From Phycomyces blakesleeanus NRRL 1555(-) (lineage: Eukaryota > Mucoromycota > Mucoromycetes > Mucorales > Phycomycetaceae), in contig NW_017265149.1 of the NCBI RefSeq assembly GCF_001638985.1, forward strand, positions 437,241-501,240: 64,000 nucleotides of DNA, given 5' to 3'. Numbering within the stretch: the stretch's first letter is position 1; the number at the start of each line of letters is the position of its first letter. The position numbers and the translations under genes are program-made. Shown one piece after another: positions 11,592 to 25,057 of this stretch. The notes under the pieces are model-generated. The model was given only the letters and a program-made list of their open reading frames with translations. It was not told the origin of the DNA and searched no databases.

Positions 11592-14500
11592 ATGGCCGAC
11601 ATGACAACACGCACATCAGCGCCTCTCTCTAAGCGCAAGTCAATTCTCGGAGACCTTGGCATAAAAACAGGGGGACATCCTTCTAAAACACCCGCTACAA
11701 GAACTACAGCTGCAAAAACAGCACCTACTAAACCCACAGCTGCCAAACCTTCTGTTGCCAAACCTTCTGCGACTTCAAATGGAAACACCCTTTCACCAGG
11801 GCCTGGCTTAAAGAGGGCCAATACAGTCGGAAGTGCACCGACTGCAAGAGCGACAACCACTCCCAGACCCCGACCGCTGTCATCGATTCAGAAATCACCA
11901 TCCTCATCTACTAATCCATCACCACCAACTGTACAGAAATCTTCAAGTACCCTTAGCCGTACAAGCAATTCTTCTTCAGGAAGTGCGTCGAGTAAGCCTG
12001 GACGAAAAACCCCTTCGAATATTCTTTCTACTGGCTCCGCAGTGCGTTCCTCCCCAAAGTCTCCTACCACACCTCTTCCTAAACGACGCTCAGTTGTTCC
12101 TCTTGGCCCGAACTCTCCATTAGCTCGACGTTCATCTGTTGCTGCTGGAGCACCATCACAGCATGTGACAAAGCGTATGTCTACATCCAGTCTCGACTCT
12201 CTGGCAGAAGTTAAGGCACTTAAAGACACGGTAAATGAAAGAGAGCTAAAGAAAAACAACGGGTGATAAAAGCAATCTAGCCGAGCTAATTCGCCCTTAT
12301 AAGCAGTTGATGCACAGGGAGGAATTACTTGAAGAGAAAGATAAGCAATTACAAGATCTTAGAGGTCGTATAGAGCAGCTCGAGAAGGAATACAGTGAGC
12401 GATTGGATCAAGAACACCCTATGTTGTCTTCTTCTTCGCATCTCATTCCATGCGATGTATCCATTGATTCAGAACATGCTATTCTAGATGTTAAGGAGGA
12501 CAAGGATTCGGTGGCAATTTCTAATGATATTATTACAATGGTAAGCAGGTGATGGTTATTATGAATGTGAATGTGAATACGGACTCGGACTCGGACTCGG
12601 ACTCGGATTCGGATTCGGATTCGGATGACCACAGATAAAAAGATATGACGTGACTCTAAATATATCCTGACATTAGCACGGTCAAGAAGTTTCGACTCTC
12701 AGAGAACAACTAGCCACAGCCGAAAAAGAAAATGCGCAGCTCAAGAAAGTAATTGATGAGGTATGCAGTGTATAAAGGGAACATAAATGAACAAAACTCA
12801 CCCTGTCGGAACCAGGAGAAGGAAAGAAGTGTAGGGGTAGAGAGATCCCTAAGAACCAAACAAGAGCTGACAGAAAAACGACTGGAAGAAAAAGAAAAAA
12901 TCCATCAAGAGATTCTGGTCAGCATAAGACTCGATCATAAAAAGACACTAGAGAATCTCAAAGGAGAACATGAGCGCCAATTTTCTCTCTTACGTGAAAG
13001 CCATCAGGTAAAATAGGTCTTCATTGCGATCACTGTAATTTCTGAAACCTGTGTTCCACAGGAAAAAGAACGCAAGACGACTGATATGCTGCGTCAAGAT
13101 AAAGAAGCCTTTCTGGCCAGCAACGCAGAATCACACCAGACAGAAGTAACAATGCTGAAAGAGAGAATTAGTACACTTGAATCTACTTTGGAGGAATCTA
13201 AGAGTGTGATCAATCTTCGAAAGCTGGAGAAGCAACTAAGTGATCATCATATTGTATTCGAAGAATACAAACGTCAGTCAGAACAAGCCACGGAAGCACT
13301 TGAACGCAGATTCAGAGATGAAATGCAACAATTACAGAATGGAAGCGATGATACTGCCCAAGCATGGGTTGAGAAGAACAGAGCTGGTCAACAAGAAATT
13401 GATCGTCTTCACAGTATTCTCCAGGAACTTGGAGTAGCTCATCAGGATGACATTGCTAAACTCGAGGCAATTCATCTGACACAACTCGAGGAAGCTAAGG
13501 CCAAGAGTGATGCACAAGAGGCTGAACTTGATGGACAATCCCATCAGATTGAATCACTCCTCTTTCAAGTAGAGACACTCCAAACGGCTCTTGAGGCAGC
13601 AACACTAAGACTTGAAGAACACACAGTAAAACTTCATAACAAAGATAGCACAGAGAGTTTGAATGGTGTTCATATAAGTCAAAGGGAGAATTTACATCGA
13701 TTATGTGAGGAGAAACTGCAGACACGACAGAGAGATTTGGATGAATTGCATAGTCGTATCAGTGAATTAAAAGAAATGCATGATGCCCAGCTTAACAGAC
13801 TTGGACATGAAAAAGCTAAAGAACTCCAGGAGTTGCAGCGAGAGCTTGCAGGTCTTAAGGAAAAGCATCAAACTTATTCGATCACTAGTGAGGTAAGAGC
13901 TTAAAATATTTTTATATACGAGCGTGTCTATATATCGTTGTGTACATAAGGAACGAATGCAAGCTATTGCCCATCAACACACCAAAGAAATCGGTGTTAT
14001 GCAAACACAATACCAAAGACTTGTGGATATTAAGGACCGTGAGTTGGAGGATTATGCCTATCGTGTTAGAGCTCTCTCGGCATCACGCCAAAAAGAACTT
14101 GATCAGTTTAGAGAGGAAAGCACTGAAAAAATTACTAAGCTAGAATATGAAATTGAAGGCTACGAGGTGAGTTTGGTTTTCCGTTGTCTTGCCTTCTTGT
14201 TGTTATACAAAGTCCATCTTTCCCATCGCCCTATTCCACCCTTAAAACTCTTCGCAATGGCAACAACGCTCTATTTATCATACTACTTTCCTTCATATTC
14301 TTATACATTCTTTACTGGATTACAAAGTATTACACAATGATGATCTGAATTCCTCGTACTATATATTCCTGTCGATGTAATGCCTTTATTCGTTTTTTAT
14401 TCGTTTTTTATTCTTGTTTTTTTTTCATATTCATCATCCCTATTATCTATCTTTTACCATCCTTCTGTCTCCAAACTCTTGTATATAGTCACGCGTGAAA

Positions 14501-14729
14501 GAGTTCGAGCGTCAAACACAAGAGTTGAAGAAATCCCTTCACCAATGGGAAAATCAGGGAAATGCAGACCAAAATGTTATTGACAAACTCAAACACGATT
14601 GCTCTGCACATCGCGACGAAAATGACCAGCTTATCACGTAAGTTGATAATATGAACTTATATCAAATCTCACACTTCATTTAGTCTGCTTAATCAGCTAC
14701 AAAGTGAGCTACATAAAGGACGAGCGTAG
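11592..14729 (+). CDS. Long coiled-coil protein with basic Ser/Thr/Pro-rich N-terminus
   Basis: Residues 1 to about 210 are basic and low-complexity (Ser, Thr, Pro, Ala, Lys). The rest is heptad-rich coiled coil, for example LRGRIEQLEKEYSERL and LQELQRELAGLKEKH. Exons after the first are 12307-12540, 12677-12760, 12816-13007, 13062-13892, 13951-14166, 14489-14637 and 14684-14729, all phase-consistent. Exon 1 ends either at 12230 (76-nt intron to 12306) or reads on. If one base is removed from the A-run at 12252-12256 the frame stays open across this point and gives convincing coil sequence (KSNLAELIRPYKQLM). I recognise no family. A basic tail plus coiled coil is typical of cytoskeletal or microtubule-associated proteins, but that is only inference. 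Confidence 0.75.
12581..12626. repeat. Intronic hexanucleotide repeat (GGACTC/GGATTC)n
   Basis: Four GGACTC copies followed by about four GGATTC copies, inside the intron 12541-12676 of the coiled-coil gene. Confidence 0.9.
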
Positions 14730-15349
14730 AGTCATAGAACTCGAAGCAAATATCTGAATAGGATACCCAACAATCTTGGAATACCTTGGAATAAATATAT
14801 CCTATATATTGGCTCTCAAAGATTAAATAATCATATGATTTTATTTCCCTTTTCTTTTTACTCGTTTGTATTGTTTACATTTGTAATAGGATCACACAAA
14901 GAATTGTAGTTTTTATGTAAACCGTTGTACTTTTTTTCTTCTAAGCTATATATATTGCTACACTGTTCTTAACATTTCGCATATTAATGGTTAAACGGCT
15001 CCAAAAGACGTATTGCTCAAACCACGACACTTTACTGAAAACGTGTTTACTACATCCTTGAACTTCTTCAACGACCGAGTACTGTATGTTCATAATAATT
15101 AGTCTTCTTTTCTTTTGAAAAGTTGCATGGACTTTGTGTATACTGTACCCAATGATTCCTTTAATAAATGCAATTTTCTCGGTATCCGTTACCAAGGCAG
15201 AAGGAAAACCATCCTTAAAACCCCATATAAATAAATAAATAAAAACATTTTCTTGAAACAGTTACAATGTGTACTTACGCGAAGGAGTAAAATAGGAAGC
15301 CATTCTCTGCATGCTTGTGTGTATTTTATAGTCATTTTAAATAGAACAT
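14730..15349. other. Convergent intergenic spacer
   Basis: It separates the 3' ends of the coiled-coil gene (plus) and the karyopherin gene (minus). AATAAA-like signals occur in both orientations, and no gene is seen. Confidence 0.5.
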
Positions 15350-18300
15350 CTACCAATGGGCCTGAGAACGATCTCGGAACATGTCCACCAATTCCCTAGC
15401 CACATTGTTAGTATTAAAATGATATATTTTATGCAGATGTAATTTACTTACTACAAGCAGCTTTTCTATAATCTGTGGCCCCATGTTTGTCACAAGAGTG
15501 TTGACAATTGCTCCAATTTCAGTCCCTTCTTCATACTCTTGACCAACAAACTCGGCCTAAAATAAAGGTAAAATAAAATATTTTTTTTAAAGATATAGAT
15601 TAGTTCACAGAAGAAAACGTCTTGTGTTTTACCCACCATAAAATTCACTGCTGCTTTAAGAGCAAGTCTCTCTTGTAAGCCCATACCAGCAATACAAAAC
15701 ATAAAGATGGTGTTGATTTGATCGTATGATAGTTGATAGAAAACAATTGGGCAGCGCTTCAGTACCTAGAAAACTCAACTTGTAAGTTATCTACATATTT
15801 ATAAGCAGCCGTCTATAAATATTACCGCAGATAATAGGTCAAAATAGCTATCGACAACGTCGGGACTCTGCTCCATATCTAAGAGTAAATTAAAAGAAAT
15901 GTTAATATATAATGCATTGAGATCGAGGTCAAGGTCTACCTTTAGGGTTTGTGATGAATTCTAGAGTACGGACGGTAAGGGATTGGAGTAATTCTCTAAG
16001 ATTCTGAAAGTATGCATCTTGGCCCCCATATACTGTTATTACAAATTTAGCTGTATCGAGCCAACACGGAAAAGGTGCACTTTGGTAGCTAGCTTGAATA
16101 ATCATCACAAGATCAAGAAAAGGCAGAGCAAGCACCGGGCTAACTGAGCGAACTCCTGACTCCAAAAAGAGTGAAAGGGCCTAATAAATCAAGATAAAGT
16201 TTAAAGACATTACACATGAATGGATAATACTACACACCTTCATGACTTTCTCATCGCCATTCCAGATCCCTGCAATCTCCCTTGTTAACTTTCTCATAGC
16301 ATCATTGATTTGAGAAAGGCCTTCAATATCTGAGAATGCTGCTATTGACTTTCCACTAGCAAATGAATCGTAGAAAGCAAGTCTTGCCGACATAGACTGA
16401 TAGTCATCATTAGGAGACTGGATACCTTTGCAGCATGCAGAAAGATATTGTATTTGGGTCAATATCATCAACCGTGCCCTTTCCTGGTCCGTTTTTGCTA
16501 TCTCCAATGCTTCGGCGGCACTTTGTAAGATATTTCCAGTCAGTGTCTAAATAAACACATGAGATGTACTGAAGCAGAATACCCTAAAGTAAATTACCAG
16601 TATTGGTGTAATAGCTATTTCCATAGGCAGTACTTGGATAACATTTGCAATAGATTCTACCACTTTTTGCATCACATTTGGCTTTTATCAACATGTCAGT
16701 ATCAAACCTCGATATTACCTATACAAATATGTACTGACCACTTGCCTCAATTTGAGAATGTGACATAGCATTATATATGTTCATAAGGCTATCCAGGTCA
16801 TCAACTAAAGAGTTCCGACATGCGTCACATATATCAGAAAAGGCAGAAGCAGCAGATGGGGCCAATTTAGGAATACTAAGACAAGGGACAAGATAATTCA
16901 TAACAGGAGCCAGAAATTGAGGATGCTTTTTTAGCCATTCAGCAAGAGAACCTAGCATCAAGACAAACATAAGTCAAACAGCTGAAAACTTCACTTTCAT
17001 TTTTTTTTTACCCATAAGCAGGATTGTTGTGTTTTGTAAACGGATACTGCCATTTCTTGGAAATCTGCCAAAGACTTCAGGCCCAAAAAATCTATGGATA
17101 TGTTCGTCTTCTCCTGGTGATATTTCTTCAGAAATACTCTTTAAACAGAACAGAGTAGCTTCAAGATCCTAGAGATTGATACTTCGTTAACATTGAAAAG
17201 ATATTTTCTCTAAGAATAAAATATTTTAACTTACCTGACTAGCGAGAGGAATCGAGTCCCAATGGTTTATTACTGCAATAGCATGTTCCAAAAGAATAGC
17301 AAGCATTTCTCCTCGTAAAATGTAGTAAGGATTGATCATTGTATCACCCAGATCTCGTCGACAGATTCTGAACTTGTCTTTGAGGTCTATAAGTTTTATT
17401 TTTAGTCAAGTCAGAATAAACGCAAAGTGTGCTTGTATAAAGGCTCCATTTTTTTTTACCTTGTGCCCAGGAAGCCCAAACAGAGTCTTCTGGAAATGCT
17501 GCCTTTTGTTGAAGTATAGTAACAAGTTGACGATAGATAATAACAGCAGCTTCACCACACTGGCGTGTCCATATCCTTTGCTCCTCACTTGGCATTGTTT
17601 TGTCAAGCGATGCGTCATCATCACCATCAAGTGAAGGAGCATAGGAGTCATCTCGAATAGGCGCAATACCATTATCAAACAGTACTTCTTGAAGAACGTA
17701 CCAAAAGTTAAGTGGAATTTCGCTGACTTCTTGATCGGCCGGAAAGTGCCCATGGAAAGCGGTCAGTTGCATAATCATGTCCATCAACAGAAGAACATCA
17801 TGTCTGGGGAGTTGAACAGATATAAATTCTGCGAATGTTTCTCCAAAAGCAGTAAAAAGCTTCGCTAACGATTTACCCATTTCCTCATCTTCTTCTATAA
17901 ATCGAGTTAATAAAACTAATTCGGGTCGATTTAATTAATACACATGCCTGAAATACAAGTTGTAAATTGGTTTTTCATTTCTTCGCTTGTAAAGCATTTC
18001 AGCAAGTCATCTCTAAGAGTTACATATCTAGCCCATGAAGGTTGTTGCATAGCTTCTAACAATACTTCGGTCGCAGGCTCAAACGTATCTTCTTTTGTAA
18101 GCAATCGCATCGTCTGCTGTATGATTGGATAAGAAGCCCTACCATATAGTATTACATTAGATATTATTATCTGACTATGCATCCACGCATATTTTTCTGT
18201 TACCTACTCAAATTCTATGCCGTATTGAATCCAGCTTTGAAAGCACCGAAGAGCTTTTTGCTGAGCAGTGCCGTCTGCATAAGATGTCGTAAATAATACA

Positions 18301-19217
18301 GATGAAAGTACAGAAAGGACAAGAGGAACAGCATCATTAAGCTCCTGTATAAGTTGTAATCTTGTAATTTCCAACAATAATTAATAACTCCGAGACAAGC
18401 TTTATTACTTTGTCGTAAGTACTTACTTTCGGTTTCCTGCAAGTTCTGTGTTTGATATCTCTTCTGGAACAAGTGTAAGAAACTCGAGTATTGCAGCGTC
18501 AATATTCTGTGTTGCAACCCCATAGACAGCACCACCTCTTCTTAGTGCATCCACAGACTCGGCTACAAAACTGTGCCAATGGTTGGGTACAGCATGAAGA
18601 GCAAAAGAGATCAACTAGAAATTGGCCAAAATAATTTGCATTTTCATTTAACAATTATCCTCACGTTAATTTGCTTGCTTATTTTGCCAAACTTACTGCC
18701 AAACATAGCTTTGTTGTGACAAGCATTGGCCCAGCACACAAGCGTACAATCCACACAAGTATCTCGTCTCGAAGCCAGTCAATTCGATCTTCTGGGAGTG
18801 TGTCCCTTGTTAAGGTTTAATCGGTAATTATGAATACTCTAATATATATTGCTTTGCCTTGGCTTCTTATCAACTCACCAATCGCGGGATATCTTCACCT
18901 GGAACGTGTGGGCACCAAAAAAGCGGCACTGGTCGGACTGCGGAGCGAAGCATAACGTTTAGTGTTTGTTACAAAAGAAAATAAGGCAATGCATACCTGT
19001 ATTGAGAGTAGTTCAGGGGCAATTCCCCAAGCCTGAGGAAGACGTTGTATGGCTTGGAGTTGCTCTTGAACATCCTTGGCAGTACGTGGGTCTGTAGAGT
19101 TATAAAGCCCTTCAATGAGCTAAATTGTGGCGTCAGTCATGCGTTCATTTTCTCAAACCCCAAGAAAGCCGTATTATGGCCAACCTTTTGGACATGACCA
19201 ACAGACAGTTGCTCCAT
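15350..19217 (-). CDS. Importin-beta family karyopherin (importin-13/Kap122-like)
   Basis: A nuclear transport receptor of the Ran-binding importin-beta superfamily, about 1,000 aa in over a dozen exons. The first exons (19217-19185, 19119-18997, 18937-18879, 18805-18697) splice in phase and read MEQLSVGHVQKLIEGLYNST, then QRLPQAWGIAPELL, CRFFGAHTFQVKISRDW and LRDEILVWIVRLC. This is the importin-beta N-terminal layout, with FFGA..F..KISRDW typical of importin-13/transportin-3. The next exons give FLTLVPEEISN, as in importin-13, and HEAT-like helices to the C-terminus LARELVDMFRDRSQAHW. The stop lies at 15350-15352. The first donor (GTTGGC) is weak. Which of importin-13, Kap122 or transportin-3 is the true orthologue is not settled. 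The gene is divergent from the poly(A) polymerase gene. Confidence 0.85.
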
Positions 19218-19437
19218 GGACAATGACTACGGAACTGGGGATAATCAGTGACCGCAATAGGTTGTCTGGCTGGAGTTGGTATTCTATGAAGGCTCCAATG
19301 TAGTGGCTTAGAAATTGACGTAGCCGAACTTCTTCAACCTGAACATTCACAGCATGTCATTTCCCTCTTCAACACCACATTCAACATTTTTTTTCAAATA
19401 CTCTAGATTATTAGTTTTTTTTTAAAAAGAAAGTTTA
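19218..19437. promoter_or_regulatory. Divergent promoter between karyopherin and poly(A) polymerase genes
   Basis: Only 220 bp lie between the two start codons, so both promoters and 5' leaders must share this interval. The half next to the poly(A) polymerase (about 19385-19437) is AT/poly-T rich; the other half is more GC-balanced. Confidence 0.6.
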
Positions 19438-21749
19438 ATGTGTGTCTCAGACCCTTATAATGCAGACTCTGCTTCCGTACCGATCATACTCGATAGAAAA
19501 TACGAGGATAATCTCTGTGTAGAAATGCTGAATTTATTTGAAGTAAATTGACTTGAAACCTCAGGGCACATTTGGTAGTGGCTGACTTTTGTGGTCTTTG
19601 TATATAGGAGCTTCTTCCTACCAGAGAGAGCCACAACCGACGTATGGCTCTTGTTCGCAAGATAGAACGCCTTTTGAATGCAGAGTGGCTTTCACAGAAT
19701 ATCACAGTTCACTTGTTCGGGTAGATCTGTCATGGCATCTGACTGTGCCTCCCATACTAAATAAGCAAACCTAATCAGATCATCCGTCAATGATCTCGGT
19801 ACAAGCCATTCTGATGTCGATCTTTGCATTACTACCCAGTGGAGTGGCCTTCGCAACATACGAACATTGGCCAAATTATTTCGAAAATGTAAGCTTTTTC
19901 TCTTATGAATTATTCTATCTATGGAAGGCAAGCTATGATTTTACTTATTGCAACAAGGTGGCATGCAGCAGGTTGCCTGTGTCCCAAATGCAAAGGTCCC
20001 AATTGTGCGTCTTTTTGATCCCGAATCGTAAGTCAGTCTCCATATATTCACCAACTCACTTAATACTTCCTCAGTCGCCTTGCATGTGATATCAATGTCA
20101 ACAATACATTGGCTATCCAGAACACAAAGATGATCAAAACATATGTAGCAATAGATACTCGTGTCAGACCCTTTACAATGATTATCAAAAACTGGGCAAA
20201 GCAACGACTTCTTAATGATGCTGGTACGTGCGTTCTTGTGGGTACTTCCCAGAACAAAAAAAAACATTCTATTATATTCTTAATCGTATACATGTGTGTG
20301 TGTGTATTTAATATAATTATTGTAGCGCATGGTGGAACCCTCTCGACGTATACATGGACTTGTATTGTAATTAACTTTTTGCAAATGCGGCAACCACCAA
20401 TTCTTCCTGTGCTTCATCAGCTAAAAAAAGATTCGAGTTCAGAGCTTTTTTTCAGTAATATTGAAAAGCTACATGGATACGGAGAAGCAAACCATGAAAG
20501 TCTAGGTGGTCTTCTATTTGCCTTTTTCCGGCGATATGCACTTGAATTTGATTATGACACCCAGGTTGTATCTGCAAGACATGGGACTTATTTGACAAAA
20601 GCAGAAAAAGGCTGGGATACTGGGCGTAATGTAACAAGCTTCTGCGTCGAAGAACCGTTTAATGTGACAAGAAATCTCGGAAATTCAGCCGACATAGAAT
20701 CGGTACATGGCCTCCGTCTTGAATTCAAACGTGCTCTTGATTTAATGTTATCTGGTGCCTCATTGAGTACAATATGTGCACCTTACAAGCGGCTGACCTT
20801 TGCTGCAATACCTGACATCCAAGAAACATTAACTGAGAACTTGTCTGATAACATACCAACAGAGGCAGCAACCCCACCACTCTCGAATCCTGTTAAGAAG
20901 AAAGAGTCGAAAAACACCAATATGCTTAATACGAACACCACCCGATCTCGTTGTATAGAGAATTGCTTTGATTGTCGCCAACAGAATATAACTGACGATG
21001 TCTCCGGTCACCCAATAGTAATTTCTCCATGCGAGATAACTCAGAGACCAGATACCTTTGAAATCAATCATCATTTATCCCAACTCTCGTTAGCACCTTT
21101 CGATCCTATGTATACACCTGATCCTTCTTACAGCCCTCCGTATGCGCCAAGTACATTGCATAAACCGCGACACGCACACCAGTTCAACTGTAACTGTAAT
21201 TCAAGGAGATCACCTCCAGCCATGCGATCATCCTACGATTACCAGGCAAAAGAATGGTCTGTAGAATGTATTTTGGCAAGATATAGCCAAGCACTTCCCA
21301 CACACCCTCAAGACATGTGCCGACCCAGTGATTCTGAAGGTAGTAGTGACAGCCTGTCAGTAAATCGTGTCCACAAACGTAAAGAGAACCTACCCCGAGA
21401 CACAAAGGCTGGTGGTTATCAAAGACATCTTTCAGCTCATCCACCCAATGGATTCAACGAATGGCCATCTATAATTTTTTCTGAACAATCACCTCTTTCA
21501 GAATCCAAAAACAATATAGACCACCGACCACGACGATGGTCAACTCAAAAAAGAAGAACTTCTCACGCTATTGAAAGAGAGCATAGTTCGGCCAAGTCCT
21601 CCATACATTCCGAACTTTCTGATAACCCCAAAGGTACTTCAAAGCTTGAAAGAGTTACAAGCAGATCTGTGGAACAATCTACAGGAGAAATACTCTCCAA
21701 TAATGCTGCATCGAACAAAACCTATGTGCGGCGCGGTAGACACCATTAG
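19438..21749 (+). CDS. Non-canonical poly(A)/uridylyl polymerase (Cid1/GLD2-like)
   Basis: Six exons (19438-19542, 19608-19720, 19779-19888, 19958-20027, 20075-20223, 20326-21749) give 656 aa. The N-terminal third is the DNA-polymerase-beta-like nucleotidyltransferase: ELLPTRESHNRRMALVRKIE, then VHLFGSSVNDLGTSHSDVDL with the catalytic DxD, then VPIVRLFDPE and LACDINVNNTLAIQNT with the expected third Asp. The PAP-associated domain follows (HGGTLSTYTWTCIVINFLQ, and GGLLFAFFRRYALEFDYDTQ). The last 300 residues are a Ser/His/Pro-rich tail without a recognised domain. By family it adds A or U tails to RNA 3' ends. Start chosen because the exon joins in phase to ELLPT and begins at the first ATG. 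Confidence 0.9.
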
Positions 21750-22286
21750 TTTTTTTTTTCTTACTTTGGGTGCCCTCTAAATAAATCGGAAACCGGAGAC
21801 GTTGGTGTACTCGTAAAAAAAAAACATTGAAAAAAAGAGAAAGATAATTGTGCGTAATCATTTGAGGCGTACATTTTTGTAAAGAATGGATTACCAACAT
21901 GTGTGTTTTTCAGTCATATTATATCATATACAAAAGGCCTTACCCCTGGATTCTACGCTAAAGGAGCTTGAGGATGAACATCAACTGTCGTTAGATCATG
22001 CTTATGATTGTAATAGCTGATAATAAGTAAATATTTCGCCTATAACTACCATATTTCTTTATTATTGAGTGAACTATCAAACTATCGTAAAAATGAAGAA
22101 AACAACCTAAAAAGACATACAGGCTTTAAAAAGAATAGCTTATTAAAAGAGAAAGAAATTCGTGAATAGCATTAAATTCTACACTGGTCTACAAACAAAT
22201 TTAAGGTTGTATTTGACGTTGGTTTTGTTTATTTATTTTTACAGTAATATATTTCCTTTATTGAACGAAATACAAACGTTCTATTA
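21750..22286. other. Convergent intergenic spacer
   Basis: It holds the 3' flanks of the poly(A) polymerase (plus) and phosphodiesterase (minus) genes, and no gene is seen. Confidence 0.5.
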
Positions 22287-24763
22287 TCAAGAGTGCATTT
22301 TCTTTCTCTCTTGAGCACTCATTAAATTAAGGCCACAGACATGATGTTCTTGTGGATAAACCTTTGCTTCTGAAATGTCTTGATCTTTTCCAAATAAAAC
22401 ATCTTGTCCAAAATCGCAACGAAGCTCTGATTTCCCTGCACGGATATTGCAGATCGTACTTGCGCGACAATCTTCGCCACACTCTGGTACCTCTGGTGCA
22501 GACTTCGTTCTATAGTTCCAGTATTGATCAAATGTGTTTGCGTCGGACTCCATTGCCACAGTGACATTATGCCACCACGCAGGGGAAAGAGGTTCTGAAA
22601 TAGAATTTAGTGGTGCGATGGCAGAGTTGTATGCTTCTCTTGCAGAATATTCAATATGCCAATTCTATTTATCTTGTTTAGTATTTCTTGTAGATAATTA
22701 TTAGTAGCACCAAACTTACTGGCCCATCCTCCCATGTGTCAGCTTTATCAAGGTCAGCAACATATGTAATTGAATCAACAACCTCAAACGTTTCTGAATC
22801 AATTGTGTATATTCTTTATATTTATACCATGTTAATAAAATTTATTGGGAAAGGGAAAAAATGGGTACTAGTTACCTGAATCCAGGGTTAACATCCTCGT
22901 ACGGTGTGATTGAAGGTGCTACATATGCAACTGAAATTGCCTCACTAGCATTCTTTTGACTGTTTTTGTAAAATAATTGCAGCTCATCCCTAAGTGATAA
23001 AAGAAAGGCGTTGATTCGTATATTTAAATATTTACTCAAGCTGAATCGGTCAACTTTCAATTACTTACATGTGCGTATGCCCAAAGAACTGGCCAGCAAT
23101 TACATGTGGTGCATATCTTTCAATAATTTGATGGTAATAGTTGGAGTAATCATGGAAGCATGTTATATCTCCTGGGGCAACATGTCCAATAATCCATACA
23201 CGCTCATTCTGATCTTCAGAATCTTGCAATTGGTCGACCAGCCAAGCCAAAACTCCATTTGGATCCTACATTACAAGCAAATGTTAGTTTTCTAGAAGCT
23301 GTATATTTTCCTATAGGCTATGTTACTAACCCTTTCAATGGGATGCTCATAGAGCCACCAATTAAGAGTATAGCAAAAGTTTGTATTCAAACTGATCAAT
23401 TTCAATCCATTTATCGGCCTAACAGCATAATTTGCACTATTATTCTCCACCTCTGTGTTTGTGCCATAAGACAGCCAGCCACGCCAGCTTTTTGATAAAC
23501 TTTTGTAAAGCCATTGGAGATCTAGATATTTCTTTCCAGGCTCTTTTGGAAGGCTAGATGACTTTAAAGGAAATATGTTTGTAGGTGCTGCCTCATGGTT
23601 TCCAACAGCTGGGTAAAGTACAGTATTAATATGAAATGGAGAGTCGAAATGGTTATGAAGCATTGTGAACGAGGCATCTTGGATAAGTCTTGTCTTAAGA
23701 ATTGGTAAAGTTGACCAAACTTCGTGAGGTGGTACATCACCAGTCAATATACCAAATTCGATATTTGGTGCAATGGTTGGGATAAAATCTAACATTGACT
23801 CAATCAATGCATAAGGGGCATCACAATTGTAGGCACCTTAAACGATCGTTAATATATAATCCACTTTGTCTTTAAATGTCCAATAAGAATAATAATGAAA
23901 ATAGAAACAATTTTGTTACCCCATTTTGAAGCTGGTACTGTAATGTTGTTGTAATCTGTTGAAGAAGACCTACAGCAAATTGGCTTATCGCATGCTACTT
24001 CTGACCCAGCCTATAAGTCTGTAAGCAAAGTTTTCAAGTAACCAATAGATTTTGACTTACTTCATACTCCGGGTCAATGTGCCAATCGCTAAGTTGTAAG
24101 ACAGTAAAGGTCTTGCCAACCGATGGCTTCTGAAATGACATTTTCGGTTTTGGTTTCGGGAATATGACGTTGTAAGGTTCAACAGCTGAGATATCCCATG
24201 AGTTCACTTTGGCGTTCGAGAAATCTGTGTGACCTTACCTGGGTATGGGCATGAATTTACCACTGCGGCACACATTAAACGACCATCTCGACCAGAAATG
24301 TCCATAGTCTAATAAATATCAAAGGATTAGCTAAAGAGCTACTCATATTATATTTTTAATATTACCTTTAGCACCTGTCGTAGAATTGGGGCTTGTTCTT
24401 CGATTGCACCTTTGCACTAGAGATTAAAGCGAAAAAGAAAATTAAAAAGAAGAAAAGGTATAGATAATGAATTTCCTATCGACTTACAACGTCTGGATGA
24501 ACTTTTTTTGTCCGAACGCAGGCATTTATAAGACTTGATACCATTAACTTTTCGGAAACAAAAGAAAGATTCTTGAGCATTTGTAAAAGTGAAATGCATG
24601 CATTGCAGGAAGAGGCCGAGTCGGCATTAATCCATTCGTCTGTTGCATGATCTAGCTGTTGTTGTACTGTATTTGGCGTATTGAAAGGAGTTTGGTATAG
24701 AGGATTGGCATGAGCAAGAATTAAGGATGCCAATGAGGCAAGCAATATATAATTTCGGCGCAT
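22287..24763 (-). CDS. Acid sphingomyelinase-like phosphodiesterase (secreted)
   Basis: The start at 24763 gives a signal peptide (MRRNYILLASLASLILAHA). A saposin-B-like Cys-rich region follows (SSCNACISLLQML). Then comes a calcineurin-like metallophosphoesterase domain with all its metal motifs: LQLSDWHIDPEYEAG (DxH), GILTGDVPPHE (GD), PAVGNHEAAP (GNHE), WIIGHVAPGD (GH) and GQFFGHTHMD (GHxH). The C-terminal domain has further cysteines. The layout saposin-catalytic-C-terminal matches SMPD1, which cleaves sphingomyelin or related phosphosphingolipids in acidic or extracellular compartments; in fungi the natural substrate is uncertain. Several introns interrupt the gene. It ends in MHS, with the stop at 22287-22289. 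Confidence 0.9.
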
Positions 24764-25057
24764 GATCAAAACTAAAAACCAATCTCCTGAACCGATCGTC
24801 TTTTTATCTATGCTGAATCATAACTGAGAGGTGACGTAGACTTCTTTGTACTTTTTTGTAGACACTGGATTGTTTCTCAGCGTTCTTCTTATCAGATTAT
24901 GCCAAAACGTCTTTAATTATCCCGTTGCTTGTTTTGGTCACATGCCACAAGGCACAACTCAGAAAAAATTAAGGTCTACTATCAATAAATATCATCTTTA
25001 AATATATAAATATAAATATTGAAAATGCTTTAATGGTTTGATTATAGATAGTTATTA

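Noticed and set aside
19174..19345. Open minus-strand frame with good-looking sequence just upstream of the karyopherin start
   Set aside because: It has no ATG, overlaps karyopherin exon 1 in another frame and ends soon after. The in-phase MEQLSVGHVQK start fits the family better.
20109..20325. Read-through of the poly(A) polymerase reading frame across an intron
   Set aside because: The frame is open through the intron by chance, but the GTACGTG donor and TGTAG acceptor join LLNDA to AHGGTLS as the family requires.
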